Positions 35,129 to 46,292 of a DNA stretch of 64,000 nt are shown piece after piece. The notes below the pieces were generated by a model. The model did no database searches and was not told where the DNA came from. It saw nothing but the letters and a program-made list of their open reading frames with translations. Origin of the DNA: Rehmannia glutinosa (taxonomy: Eukaryota; Streptophyta; Magnoliopsida; Lamiales; Orobanchaceae). The stretch is taken from NCBI GenBank assembly GCA_016081115.2, contig CM071930.1, forward strand, positions 45,545,335 through 45,609,334. The letters are read 5' to 3'. The position numbers and the translations under genes are program-made. Within the stretch, counting starts at the first letter, position 1; each line of letters opens with the position of its first letter.

Positions 35129-36526
35129 ATGGATCAAGAAGAGATTAATCTGGTAGTTATTGTAGAAGAAATTGTTAATTTGATCAAGACCTTCTTCCTG
35201 TTTGTACGTTACTATGAACAACATTTTATGCCAAAACGTCGTTGTCGCCTAGCAACAACCCCTCGGCCTCGTTATAGAATGACTGATCGTTTAACCGCAC
35301 AAATTGACCATATGCGTTACCTAATAAGCACAAGTGACCAAGATTGTATTGATCAACTTCGAATGGATAGGAATGCATTTCAATCATAGGTGGCCTTGTT
35401 CGTACTGGGAACGTTCAAATTAGCGAGCAAGTAGCTATTTTCTTGTCCGTCTTGGCCCATCATAAAAAAAACCGTGTTGTTAAGTATGATTTCAAACGTT
35501 ATGACTACACCATTAGCACCCATTTGAATTTGGTGCTAGACGCAGTCCTTAGGCTTCATACCATTCTCCTAGTGACTCCTGAACCTGTCAACGAGGAATG
35601 CAATGATGATAGGTGGAAGTGGTTCAAGGTAATCCACTAATAACCATCCAAATGTTATGTTTGCTTATCATTCATATTTTAACACATAATTAAAGATAAA
35701 AGCTTTCTCATATCATGCCTTTTATTTCATAGGGTTGCCTAGGAGCGTTAGATGGAACTTACATTGAAGTTCGAGTCCCTCTTTCTGACAAAGGCCGATA
35801 TAGAAACAGAAAAGGGAACATTTCTGTTAATGTTCTCGCTGTTTGTGACCGATCAATGAATTTTACCTACGTTTTGAGTGGTTGGGAAGGATCTGCGGCT
35901 GATAGTCGTGTTTTGCGTGACGCGGTTAGTCGCTCCAATGGTTTGAAAGTTCCAAACAGTTAGTTGTAAAACACATAAATACAATAAAAAAGACTGTTGA
36001 TTACTTTAATTGACTACTAAATATCTAGACTCCTGGAATTTGACATTTGGTCTTCCCTATATTTTCAGGAAATTATTACTTGTGTGACTGTGGTTATACA
36101 AACAGTCCGGGTTTTCTAGCACCATATTGAGCTGTTAGATACCACCTAGATGAATGGGGTACAGGGCGTATGGCACCACAAAATTATAGAGAACTGTAAA
36201 ATCTGAGACATGCAAAGGCACGCAATATAATAGAACGAGCCTTTTGTTTGTTAAAAGGTCGTTGGGCCATTCTGCGAAGTAAGGCCTTCTATTCCGTTAA
36301 GACCCAAAATCGGATTATATTGGCCTGTTGCCTCTTGCATAACTTTATCCGCACTTCCATGGCCGTCGATCCATTAGAGCATCAATTTCCAAAATTTGTA
36401 TATGACGACCCAACTTCAACAAATGTAGATGAAGCTGATTATGTTGACTTCATTGAGTCTACTCAACCGTGGAATAATTGGCGTGATAACCTGGCTATGA
36501 CTATGTTCAATGAATGGCGTGCTTAA
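35129..36526 (+). pseudogene. PIF/Harbinger DDE transposase (HARBI1-like), nonsense-damaged
   Basis: Three exons are inferred: 35129-35628, 35733-35958 and 36069-36526, with GT/AG junctions that keep frame. The N-terminal region has MDRNAF; after a lesion near 35390 it resumes with FLSVLAHHKKNRVV. Catalytic residues are visible: Asp in GALDGTYIEV (about 35751), Asp in AADSRVLRDA and Glu in NIIERAFCLLKGRW. The C-terminus has LACCLLHNFIR. In-frame stops TGA at 36128-36130 and TAA at 36197-36199 plus the early frameshift prevent a full protein. This enzyme would cut and rejoin the element ends in the nucleus. Confidence 0.85.
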
Positions 36527-36793
36527 TCTTTGGACTTGTAGAACAATTCGAACATTTTGATGTCGTGTTTTCTTTCGTATTTTATATTGTGTTACATTTG
36601 AAATGCTATTAGATTTGTATTGTCATTTGCAGTGAATCCAAAAACAGACTTTGTGAGTGTTGTATCAACACTTGTTTTTATTTTTTGGTCACATGTTCTA
36701 ACTTAGTTTAAAAAAGGTAGAACATCGTTGCTATTTGATTTAGACTTTTTCCTATTGTGTTGTTAATGCTACATTCGTGCATTAGGTGATGAG

Positions 36794-37785
36794 ATGGAAT
36801 CAACTGGTAGTGTACCAAGAAATGGTCCTACACGTAAAACTACTGTTTGTAGGCATAGTTGGACATCAGAGGAGGAATATGTTTTGTTACATGCGTTGAA
36901 AGAACTAGTGGTTCGGGGATATAAGTGTGATAACGGGTTTAAACTAGGCTTTCCCTGGGACTGATTTAAGGGCAACGCCGCACATTAATTCCAAAATACA
37001 TGTGTGGAAGAAAGATTATGGCACTATAAGCTCCATACTTAAAGCTATCTAGATTTGGCCGAATGATACATCGAACACTTTGATTATCAAAGACGAGCAT
37101 TTTTGGATCGATTACCTAAAGGTAATACAAAATCATATATGCCTTCCATTAACTTTAGTAATGATAGATTATGTTTAATTAGTTGCACATTATCTATGTC
37201 ACAGACTGATCCAACTGCAAAGCCATTGCGTTACAAGTCTTGGCCTTATTATAAAGAGTGGCAACAAATCTTTGGTAAGGATCATGCAACGGGTGAAAAT
37301 GCAGAAGGTTTTGCGGAAGTGGTCCGAGACGTATTGAGTGGAGCGCAAATGAATAGAGAGCAAATGAATAGAGAGCAACAACCACCAGTAGCTACACCAG
37401 AAACTCCAACACCTAATGATGCACCCGACCATACTTCTTCTTACCACCCGCCTAGCAATGTTACTGACAAAGGCAAAGGGACTAAAAAGAGAAAGTCCAA
37501 AGATCCAGATAAACAGACTTTTCTTGATTTGATGTCCAACTTTTGTCAGAAAACTGATGAACGATTGGCCGATCTTGCTCGTCGCATTGGATTTGAACAC
37601 GATGCTTCAACATCAAGGAAATCTATTTTGATGCACTTGAGCCCATGGACTTTTTAACAATTGAAGAAAAAATATCAGTTGCGACTCAATTGGGCAACAA
37701 GACAAAGGAACTTGATGTTTTCTTTAGCCTAAGCGATGCAAACAAAGCAGTCATGGTGAAGATGATATTAGAGGGGAAGATATAG
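36794..37785 (+). pseudogene. Harbinger SANT/Myb-like DNA-binding partner, broken
   Basis: The ATG at 36794 starts a SANT/trihelix-like domain (HSWTSEEEYVLLHALKELVV, GYKCDNGFKLG). A deletion/frameshift follows near 36950, then IHVWKKDYGTISSILK, a TAG, and KDEHFWIDYLK. An intron (about 37123-37204, GT...AG) leads to the exon with PLRYKSWPYYKEWQQIFGKD and a Lys-rich GKGTKKRKSKD segment. A frameshift near 37625 precedes the true tail (FFSLSDANKAVMVKMILEGK) ending at 37785. PIF/Harbinger elements need such a protein to bring transposase to the nucleus and to the ends. Confidence 0.8.
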
Positions 37786-38413
37786 ACATGGTTATGGAAT
37801 TACTATATATATATTTTCTACCTAGTTAGATTTTCTAAAATGCCTGATTCTAGTAGTTTAATATGATACTTTTCCTTTTGTAATGTAATTCTGTGGGTAC
37901 AGCTCATTTTGGACAAAATTGCCTGAATATTTTGATTGTCATTAATTGACACAATGTGGCTCGTAATATATGACATGTGTGTTGTTGTTGACGAAATTGA
38001 CTGAATATGTTCTCGTTGTGTCTTGTTGTATACCTGTGCATTTAAATCACAGTGAAACATTGTATGCCTGTGCAGCTAAAAATCGATACAGCCTTTTATA
38101 AATTTTCTTGTTTATTTTGATTATAGATTATTGAGTTTAATCCTGGTTTATAGTATATTGTAAAAAACATTTGAAACATAATTTTTAGGACTGTTAATTG
38201 TTGGCATTGTGAATGTGTTGTTTTCTTTATTAAAGAGAATGCAACTACTACACATTAATATCATATGTGCTGACAACAAGTTAAGTGGAAAATGAAAGTC
38301 ACCCTTTACAATTTACAAGGCCTTCTATGTGACTTATGAGATCACACAACAGACTGATCATTTAATGTGGACTGTGGAATGCAAGCAACCTCTCCTAATT
38401 AAATGTTGTGACT
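37786..38413 (+). other. Harbinger DNA between SANT gene 1 and the gypsy insertion
   Basis: AT-rich 3' flank without coding signal. Its last five bases, TGACT (38409-38413), are the gypsy target duplication. Confidence 0.5.
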
Positions 38414-39894
38414 TGTTTTATATGTTTTTGTGTGATTTCTATTTTTGGTGTGAGTGATTGTGCATATTTTTGTGTTTTTTCGTCCCATTTTATATTATCA
38501 TATGTTACGTAAGGTATTTTTGTTTGTTTCGTAGGTTTTCGTAAGAAGAAACCTTGAAAACGGGCTAAAACGGTCAAAAGCGGGCACTACAGGCGAAAGA
38601 CGGTCAAGGCATACAACGTTGTGCGCGCGCGCGCAACAGAGCATGGCGCGCAACTTCAAGATTGACGTAATTGAGCGCATCGCGCAAGTATACGCGGACG
38701 CGCACAGACAAAGATAATAAGGCGGGGCGGGCAGACTAGCGCGCGCAAGCGCCGCAGAAGGAAGGCCGCGGTGCACAACGGGCGCGCGAAGGAAGGCCGC
38801 AAGACAAGGCACACGCTGCCGGACGCAAGACTTGTGCGCTGGGCGCGCACACCAACACGCTTGCCGGACGCAGCACTTCAGTGTGGCGACGCACCGACGT
38901 AAGTTTCAAGATTTTTTATTCGTTTTTCCTTGTTCTTTTGGATTCTTCCACCTTGTATAGGGTTTTAGGCTTATAAATAGCACTTGGGGGATCCATAATT
39001 TTGGACACCTTCATTCTTAGCACTTCTAAACTTTAGTTTATGATATTTTTCTCTTCCATTCAACAATTGGGATTGCTTGGGTTCTTCCCCTTGAAGTTAT
39101 TTTTGCTTCTTAATCATAGAGTAAGTCTTCTTCATCTCTTTTGTCTAATTTCAATTATTGGGTGATTATTATTATTGCATGATAATATTTATGATTATTT
39201 TCTTCCCTTCAATTGAGATTATGATCCCATCCCCAAGCATGAACTAATTTCCTTGTTCTAGGATTATGATGATTTGATTCAAACAAACAAGCATGAGTAT
39301 TGATTAATTGATCTGCCTTCCAGGATAAATTGCTTTATTTGATAATTGATTGCCTGATCAACTTTTGATTGTTTTGGGGGAATAATTGAGATCGAGAGAA
39401 GTTATTATTCCTAGACTAAATTTATTCAGGGGGTTAGATATGAATCATAAATGTATTATCTAAACCTAGGTTTAATGAAAAAAGCAAATTATGTTGGGAT
39501 AACCCTAATCTATAAATACGAAAGTTATCAGATCTAGGCCTAGTTTTTACATGATTGTTATATTTGTTAACCGCATGATCAATTAATTGATATCCTGCTT
39601 GCAAGTTTGATGAGATGAATCCATAATCCTAGACTTTTCTCCAAATCTTTTTCTCCAAGTTTAATCCTGTTTAGTTTTAATTCATCTTTTTGATTATTTT
39701 CTTTTAGTTTAAATAAAACCAACAAATCTGGTTAGAGTGTTTAGGATTTATTTTCTGTCTATTGTGATTCATAATAATTATTTGCCGGCTAAGTCTTCCT
39801 TAAGAGACGACTTGTGGTCAACTTGCTACCCTACGATTGATCTCGTTATCTTGCGAGGATTGTTAGACTTTTATAGGTGTTTAGCGGTCGAACA
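38414..39894 (+). repeat. Gypsy TR-GAG 5' LTR
   Basis: This 1,481-bp LTR has a TATA box (TTATAAATAG) near 38970. A GC-rich stretch of GCGC repeats lies at about 38615-38900 and is longer here than in the 3' LTR. The Arg/Ala-rich antisense frames at 38498-38850 come from this GC-rich patch. Confidence 0.92.
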
Positions 39895-39900
39895 AAATTT

Positions 39901-39918
39901 TGGCGCCATTGCCGGGGA
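39901..39918 (+). other. Gypsy TR-GAG primer-binding site
   Basis: TGGCGCCATTGCCGGGGA lies six bases after the LTR. One base differs from the form typical of Athila/Tat gypsy elements (TGGCGCCGTTGCCGGGGA). Confidence 0.88.
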
Positions 39919-40110
39919 AGGCTTTAGGCGTAATAATTATTGTGTCTATTTTTCGTGTTTCTAGATTAGGATTCTTTTTGTTTATTTTTATTTTATGACT
40001 CTTTTTGTTTCTTTTCGGTTTTCACTTTATTCCACTGGTGCATTTGATCTGTTTTTCTGGTGTTGTTTATGTAAGGACGTAGAAATCTCAATCGGGACCT
40101 TGCGCCTTTC

Positions 40111-42183
40111 GTGGACGATATCCATCGAGTTGCAAGACGAACAAGGAAAGAAGGGGACGATTCTACGGATAGCAGCGAGGATTCTCGCGATCACATTCCG
40201 AAAGAAGAACAAACATCCGAATCAGAGATGGGTGATAATCAAAATGGAAACAACGTGGAGGCACGCCAGCCTTCGATGCGTGAGTTTGCATGCCCTTTCA
40301 TTGGGACTGCGACCTCTTGCATCACATTGGGACAAGCAACACGGAACTACGAGCTCAAAACAATACACTTTAATCAGTTGCCGTCATTCTATGGGATGCC
40401 CAATGAAGATCCTCTTAACTTTATTCGGGAATTCTATTCAGTCATTCAAACTTTTCCTCTACAAGGTTTGGATGAAGATCAGCTTAGGATGCGTTGTTTT
40501 CCTTACACTCTGAAGGACCGGGCGAAAACTTGGCTTATGTCTCTACCTCCTAACTCTCTTACTGATTGGGAGGCGGTGTACAATAAGTTCATGGGCAGGT
40601 ACTACTCTCATCAGAAAACTTCAGATCTGCGAGGTAAGATAGCTACTTTTAGTCAAATAGAAGGTGAGCCTTTTCATGAGGCCTGGGATCGCTTTAAGGA
40701 TTTACAGATTAAATGCCCACATCATCACTTCCCTTTGGAATTGTTAATCCAATTTTTCTATGATGGATTATCGCATAATTATCAATATATGGTTGATAGT
40801 GCCGCTGGGGGTGACATGGGTGTACATACGGCCCAAGAAATCTATGATATTTTAGAGATGATGAGCGATAACTCACAACAAAAAAGTGCCAGAGGTAAAC
40901 GGGTTGTCGTGAATGAAGTAGCTCCTAGCTACGATGTGACAAAACAATTGGCTGAGTTGACTAAGCAAGCAATTGTTGGCTACAAGGGGCATCCACATGT
41001 TCCCCCTTCTGCCGAATCTTGCGGGATTTGTGGCGAAGTTGGTCATGGGGCCAACGTTTGTAATGCTATCTCTGAGACAAATAATTCCGGTTGGCGAAAC
41101 CATCCCAACTTTAGTTGGGGCAATTCACAAAATCCCTCTCATATCTATCCGAGACCACCGCAACCACAAGGCCAGCCAATCAACCAGCCAACGGCCCCAT
41201 CTATTGAAGAAAGCTTGAATTCTTTTATTCAAGCCAGTCAACAAACACAAGAAGGTAACAATAGACGGTTTGAATCTATGGAAGCTTCTTTTAAGCGTCT
41301 TGAGACTCAAGTTGGTCAATTGACGACTCACGTTGGTCAATTGACGACTCAAGTTGGTGAGATTGCTCGACATATATTCAAGCAGGACACACATCTTAGC
41401 CAACCAGCACAAGCTCAATCCATCACCGTTCTTGAATTTGGTGAGATTTCTGATCATGAAAGTGAGATTCCTCTTTCTATTGTCTCATCTAAACCTGCAG
41501 GTATCGTGAACATAGAAAAGGAAGTTGATGCAGGTGAAGAAGACATAAATAGGGAGGCAAGCACGGGATCGCCTTCCCATGAACTTTCTCTTCTGCCCAG
41601 ACCATGCCTAAAACAAGATCCAGGTAGTTTCACTATCAATATTTCTTTTGGGAATGGTAAGGAAGTCGCATGTATGCTTGATCTTGGAGCCGGAATTAAC
41701 CTTATGCCTTACTCTATATTTAAACAATTATATTTAGGGGAATTGAAGTTTATCGGATTACGTTTGCAACTTGCTGATAGGTCCATTAGGTATCCTACAG
41801 GCATTGTTGAAAATATTTTAGTCCAAATAGGTGGTCTTAAAATTCTCACTGATTTTGTTGTTTTGGATATGGAAAAGGATAAAGGTAGTCTTAAAGATCA
41901 TACTATACTATTGGGTAGACCATTCATGGCAACCACTAATACTTTGATCGATGTCAAAAATAGAAAAGTCAATATGAATGTCTTGGGCGAATCTGTAACA
42001 TTTTCAATTTTTGATATAGCTTGTAATCCTACATGTGTTTTGAATAATTATCTGATTGTTGACTCGATCGATTCTGCCGTGAAAGATGTCCTATGGCAAG
42101 AACACAATATGCTTCGAAGCGGAAAACAACCAGATAAAAATTACAAGGTGGTAAATAGGGTTTTGCTCGATGATCCGCCTTGA
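40111..42183 (+). CDS. Gag-protease protein of the TR-GAG element
   Basis: The open frame covers 690 codons from a GTG, and the first in-frame ATG is at 40228 (651 residues). Upstream reading (NRDLAPF) suggests the true start is reached by splicing or a non-ATG start. Domains in order: retrotransposon gag (FYGMPNEDPLNFIREFYSVI; AKTWLMSLPPNSLTDWEAVY), CCHC knuckle CGICGEVGHGANVC, a Gln-rich repeat VGQLTTHVGQLTTQVGE, and an aspartic protease-like domain with DLGAGINLMP and ILLGRPFMAT. The Athila-type active site is usually DLGAS, so the Gly after Ala is a variant. No RT follows. It should build particles if expressed. Confidence 0.9.
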   Translation: MDDIHRVARRTRKEGDDSTDSSEDSRDHIPKEEQTSESEMGDNQNGNNVEARQPSMREFACPFIGTATSCITLGQATRNYELKTIHFNQLPSFYGMPNEDPLNFIREFYSVIQTFPLQGLDEDQLRMRCFPYTLKDRAKTWLMSLPPNSLTDWEAVYNKFMGRYYSHQKTSDLRGKIATFSQIEGEPFHEAWDRFKDLQIKCPHHHFPLELLIQFFYDGLSHNYQYMVDSAAGGDMGVHTAQEIYDILEMMSDNSQQKSARGKRVVVNEVAPSYDVTKQLAELTKQAIVGYKGHPHVPPSAESCGICGEVGHGANVCNAISETNNSGWRNHPNFSWGNSQNPSHIYPRPPQPQGQPINQPTAPSIEESLNSFIQASQQTQEGNNRRFESMEASFKRLETQVGQLTTHVGQLTTQVGEIARHIFKQDTHLSQPAQAQSITVLEFGEISDHESEIPLSIVSSKPAGIVNIEKEVDAGEEDINREASTGSPSHELSLLPRPCLKQDPGSFTINISFGNGKEVACMLDLGAGINLMPYSIFKQLYLGELKFIGLRLQLADRSIRYPTGIVENILVQIGGLKILTDFVVLDMEKDKGSLKDHTILLGRPFMATTNTLIDVKNRKVNMNVLGESVTFSIFDIACNPTCVLNNYLIVDSIDSAVKDVLWQEHNMLRSGKQPDKNYKVVNRVLLDDPP

Positions 42184-43344
42184 ATCTCTCCATTGACACC
42201 GTCAAGCTAATGACGTTAAAAGAGCGCTTCTTGGGAGGCAACCCAAATATTTTCACTGTTTTATTAAAAAAAAAAAAAAAAAAAAAATTTGTGTGTGTGT
42301 GTTTTCATATTTGCATATGCGTGGAATTATTATTTTGTCCTCTTCACATGGCTTTTGCAGATTTGTAGGCGGATATGACTATGGTGCCATTTATTGATCT
42401 TCGTATTTCTCAGGGATATATCTTTTTTCTTCTCTTTTACTTTTACGCATTGAGGTCATTGCGTGATTTAAGTGTGGAGGGATGATTAGTCATTGATAAA
42501 ATATGATGATTGCATATGGCTATGTTTTTACTTTGCCTAATGATTATCCCAAGTTTAATAATAGTGTTGTTTAATCAACTTGAAATAGATGTATTAATTT
42601 GAGTTTCAAATATGAAATGACTTTGTGAACTTAATACGTAGGATTTGACTAAATCGTGAATTAGCCTTTGTGGTGAACGAATTAGGTGGTGGTTAAACAG
42701 TAATCCGAGTTATGGGGCTTGAATTACGAGATTTCATTGATGTGAATTAAGTTAAAACCCTATTTTGATTTGTGTGTACACAAAATTGCTAGCCTTTTGC
42801 ACCAAAAAAAAAAAAAAAAGATGCGTTATATAGCTATCCAAAAAAAAAAAAAATAATGGAACAATTGAGATTATACTCCGCTGGTTGAGCTGCTTAGTAA
42901 CTAGGAGCATTCATGAGCCCCATGTTTGACTTTTACGTAAAACAGCGGCTCAAACATGAGTATGGGAAACCACCCTAGGAGCCTTTGTAAAACATCCGAA
43001 GTTTATACCTAGTGGAAAAATATCTTGGGAGTTCTAGCAAAAAAATAAAAGAAAAAAGAAAAAAAAGGGCTAGTAATTGCGTGATTTATTGTGTGAATAG
43101 AAAGAGTTGCAACTTTTGACACAAATTTAAAATTTAGTAAGGAAGGCCAAACACTTTGATTGATGTTTAACTTTAGCCGAGTGAGTTTATTGCGAAGGTT
43201 GGGGATCGATGAGGAATAATCCGAGGTAGATGGAACATAGTGTTATGGATTAATTGATTCTCAAATTGGACATAATATTTCTTGTTGAGTTTATTGACAT
43301 TATTATTTGCTTGAGGACAAGCAAAAGGCTAAGTGTGGGGGAGT
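42184..43344 (+). other. Gypsy TR-GAG 3' non-coding interior
   Basis: About 1.1 kb holds several A-runs (about 42266-42287, 42804-42818, 42840-42852) and a GT run. It ends in the polypurine tract before the 3' LTR. No coding signal was seen. This is where the pol genes would normally be. Confidence 0.7.
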
Positions 43345-44698
43345 TGTTTTATATGTTTTTGTGTGTGAATTTTGTGTGATTTCTATTTTTCGTGTGAGTG
43401 ATTGTGCATATTTTTGTGTCTTTTCGTCCCATTTTATATTATCATATGTCACGTAGGGTATTTTTGTTTGTTTCGTAGGTTTTCGTAAGAAGAAACCTTG
43501 AAAACGGGCTAAAACGGTCAAAAGCGGGCACTACAGGCGAAAGACGGTCAAGGCATACGACGTTGTGCACGCGCGTGCAAGAGAGCACGACGCGCAACGT
43601 CAAGATTGAAGGTGGGCGCGCACTAGCGCGCGCAACGGGCGCGCGCAAGGAAGGTCGCGCACAAGGCACGCGCTGCCCGGACGCGCACTTGTGCGCGGAC
43701 GCGCACTGACAGAAGTTTCCAAATTTTTTATTCGTTTTTCCTTGTTCTTTTGGATTCTTCCACCTTGTATAGGGTTTTAGGCTTATAAATAGCACTTGGG
43801 GGATCCATAATTTCGGACACCTTCATTCTTAGCACTTCTAAACTTTAGTTTATGGTATTTTTCTCTTCCATTCAACAATTGGGATTGCTTGGGTTCTTCC
43901 CCTTGAAGTTATTTTTGCTTCTTAGTCATAGAGTAAGTCTTCTTCTTCTCTTTTATCTAATTTCAATTATTGGGTGATTATTATCATTGCATGATAATGT
44001 TTACGATTATTTTCTTCCCTTCAATTGAGATTATGATCCCATCTCTAAGCATGAACTAATTTCCTTGTTCTAGGATTATGATGATTTGATTCAAACAAAC
44101 AAGCATGGGTATTGATTAATTGATCTGCCTTCCTGGATAAATTGCTTTATTTGATAATTGATTGCCTGATCAACTTTTTATTGTTTTGGGGGAATAATTG
44201 AGATCGAGAGTAGATATCATTCCTGGACTAAATTTATTCAGGGGGTTAGATATGAATCAGAAATGTATTATCTAAACCTAGGTTTAATGATAATAGCAAA
44301 TTATGTTGGGATAACTCTAATCTGTGAATACGAAAGTTATCAGATCTAGGCCTAGTTTTTACATGTTTGTTATATTTGTTAACCGCATGATCAATTAATT
44401 GATATTCTGCTTGCAAGTTTGATGAGATGATCAATTAATTCATAATCCTAGACTTTTCTCCAAATCCTTTTCTCCAAGTTTAATCCTGTTTAGTTTTAAT
44501 TCGTCTTTTAGTTTAAATAAAACCAACAAATCTGGTTAGAGTGTTTAGGATTTATTTTCTGTCTATTGTGATTCATAATAATTATTTGCCGGCTAAGTCT
44601 TCCTTAAGAGACGACTTGTGGTCAACTTGCTATCCTACGATTGATCTCGTTCTCTTGCGAGGATTGTTAGACTTTTATAGGTGTTTAGCGGTCGAACA
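43345..44698 (+). repeat. Gypsy TR-GAG 3' LTR
   Basis: It is 1,354 bp, about 127 bp shorter than its partner, mostly through loss in the GC-rich patch, partly offset by a small TGTGTGAATTT insertion near the start. Elsewhere only scattered substitutions are seen. Confidence 0.92.
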
Positions 44699-44893
44699 TG
44701 ACTCTTTGGTACATGGAAGGCCTATTTGATCACATCTATAAATCAAAGCTTTCTATTATCCCTTATTCACTTACGAATTTAACTGGTATATTCAACTGTA
44801 GATTACTTTTGTGGACTTTGCATTCTCACACAAATATCATATACTTGTGTTAACATATTTTTGTTTTCTGTATTAGGTACAAACAAAGCAGTC

Positions 44894-45675
44894 ATGGTTC
44901 GGACTAGGAATCAAGTTATGGACAATAATTTTCGTGGTGCATGGAGTGATGAAGAGAAAAGTGCTTGCTTCGATATTTTCTTCGGGTTATGTGGTGGCCA
45001 TGAGACCCTGAACAATTCTGAGGTTTTTAATGGGATTTTTTCAGAGGTAGCCCGACTGCTTAGGCTACGATTCAATAAGGACTTCAAGGTGCAGTCAATC
45101 AAAATCAAGATCCAGCAAATCCGAAAAAAACATAGAGATTTTGTTGAATACATTAAGCTGCCTGGGGTCCGTTTTAAAAGTGATGGTAACTTGATCAAAA
45201 TTGAGCCTCAATACTGGGCTAATATGGACAAGGTATGTCTCTTCGTTAATATCACATTTCAGTCACTGATATATAGATTAATATGTCAACTAATGTCTGT
45301 CTGTGTGTCATCATGTAGGAGTCGAACATTCAGCGATATTTTAGGACATTTGGGTTCCAATTGTTTGACAAATGTGAGGACACATTCGTTACAAAAAGGG
45401 CTGCCAAGATTGATTTTGGACCAAATAGTGGTTATTATAGAGAAGAGCCTCTTATCATTGACAATGGGTCCTCAAATTCATCTTCTTATTTGTCTCTTGA
45501 GGACAGTGATGACAACGACTTCAGCGCTTACTTGAACGAATGGGAGGCTTGTGGGGTCCTTGTTCCACCACCACCACCGTGCGTGTTCCCCCTGCCGCAA
45601 ATGAGCCCGAGGCTAATGAAGATGAAGTTTGTTGAATTGAGGTTGAATCTAGTTGATTTTACTACCCCCTTTTGA
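44894..45675 (+). CDS. SANT/Myb-like protein 2 of the Harbinger element, intact
   Basis: Exon 1 (44894-45232, 113 codons) has MVRTRNQVMDNN and a SANT/trihelix-like domain (WSDEEKSACFDIFFGLCGG; IKIKIQQIRKKHRDFVEYIK). A GT...AG intron (45233-45318) leads to exon 2 (45319-45675): ESNIQRYFRTFGFQLF, an acidic Ser-rich stretch (SLEDSDDNDFSAYLNEWEA) and a short proline run. The total is 231 residues with no stop. It probably binds DNA in the nucleus, but target and function are unknown. It lies just right of the gypsy insertion and converges with the next gene. Confidence 0.7.
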
Positions 45676-46292
45676 AAATTTATCAGTCCGAACAATGTGT
45701 GTGAAAAGATTCTACATTTTTTGGTGTTGTCGTTGTTATGCGCTTGGGAATGTTATGTTAGTTTCATACTATCGGCTACTATCAAACCTTTCTAGTTATG
45801 TAATATAAGTTATGTGGTACTGAATTAGGTGGTATGAGCATTGCTCAAATTTTGTTGTAGTTGTAAAATTGTCGTGTTCTATGTAACAGACCAAAATCTT
45901 TGGTCCGCATGTTTTGAAGGTATCGAAAGCCTTATCAGTTGGTTTGTCATTTTGTTATTTTCGTGTATTGCACTAACAATAAAATCAAAACGCATTATGT
46001 AATTTTCGTGTGTTTATTTTCCAAACGAAGATGTAATCTGGCGGATGTATTCAAGTTAAGGGTGGTAATGACATTCAAATTGTGGAACAAATACACCATA
46101 ATATGATATGATCATAAAACACACAAACATATTATGCTTACGACAAACTTACACGCAGAATGGAAATATTACCTTACCCTTAGCTACGAAAACATGCAAC
46201 ACACAACCTTACAACATGGAATTTAAATGCGTAAATTTAAATTGCACACACGTGGCTAATGGAATGCGACATAGTTTGTCATTGCAAACAGT
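45676..46292. other. Spacer between two convergent SANT genes
   Basis: Shared 3' flank of two tail-to-tail genes. It is AT-rich with AATAAA-like words (ACAATAAAATC near 45977), suitable for polyadenylation. No coding signal. Confidence 0.5.

Larger units (their letters stand above)
38414..44698 (+). mobile_element. Gag-only Ty3/gypsy element (TR-GAG type, Athila/Tat-like)
   Basis: The LTRs at 38414-39894 and 43345-44698 start TGTTTTATATG and end CGAACA. TGACT flanks both sides (38409-38413 and 44699-44703). The primer site TGGCGCCATTGCCGGGGA and the polypurine tract AAGTGTGGGGGAG are present. The 3.4-kb interior codes only for gag and protease. RT, RNase H and integrase are absent, and one long gag-protease frame is kept open. 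It must use enzymes from a relative. Confidence 0.92.

Noticed and set aside
38498..38850. Arg/Ala/Pro-rich minus-strand frames
   Set aside because: Composition follows the GC-rich patch of the gypsy LTR, and the matching frame in the other LTR is different.
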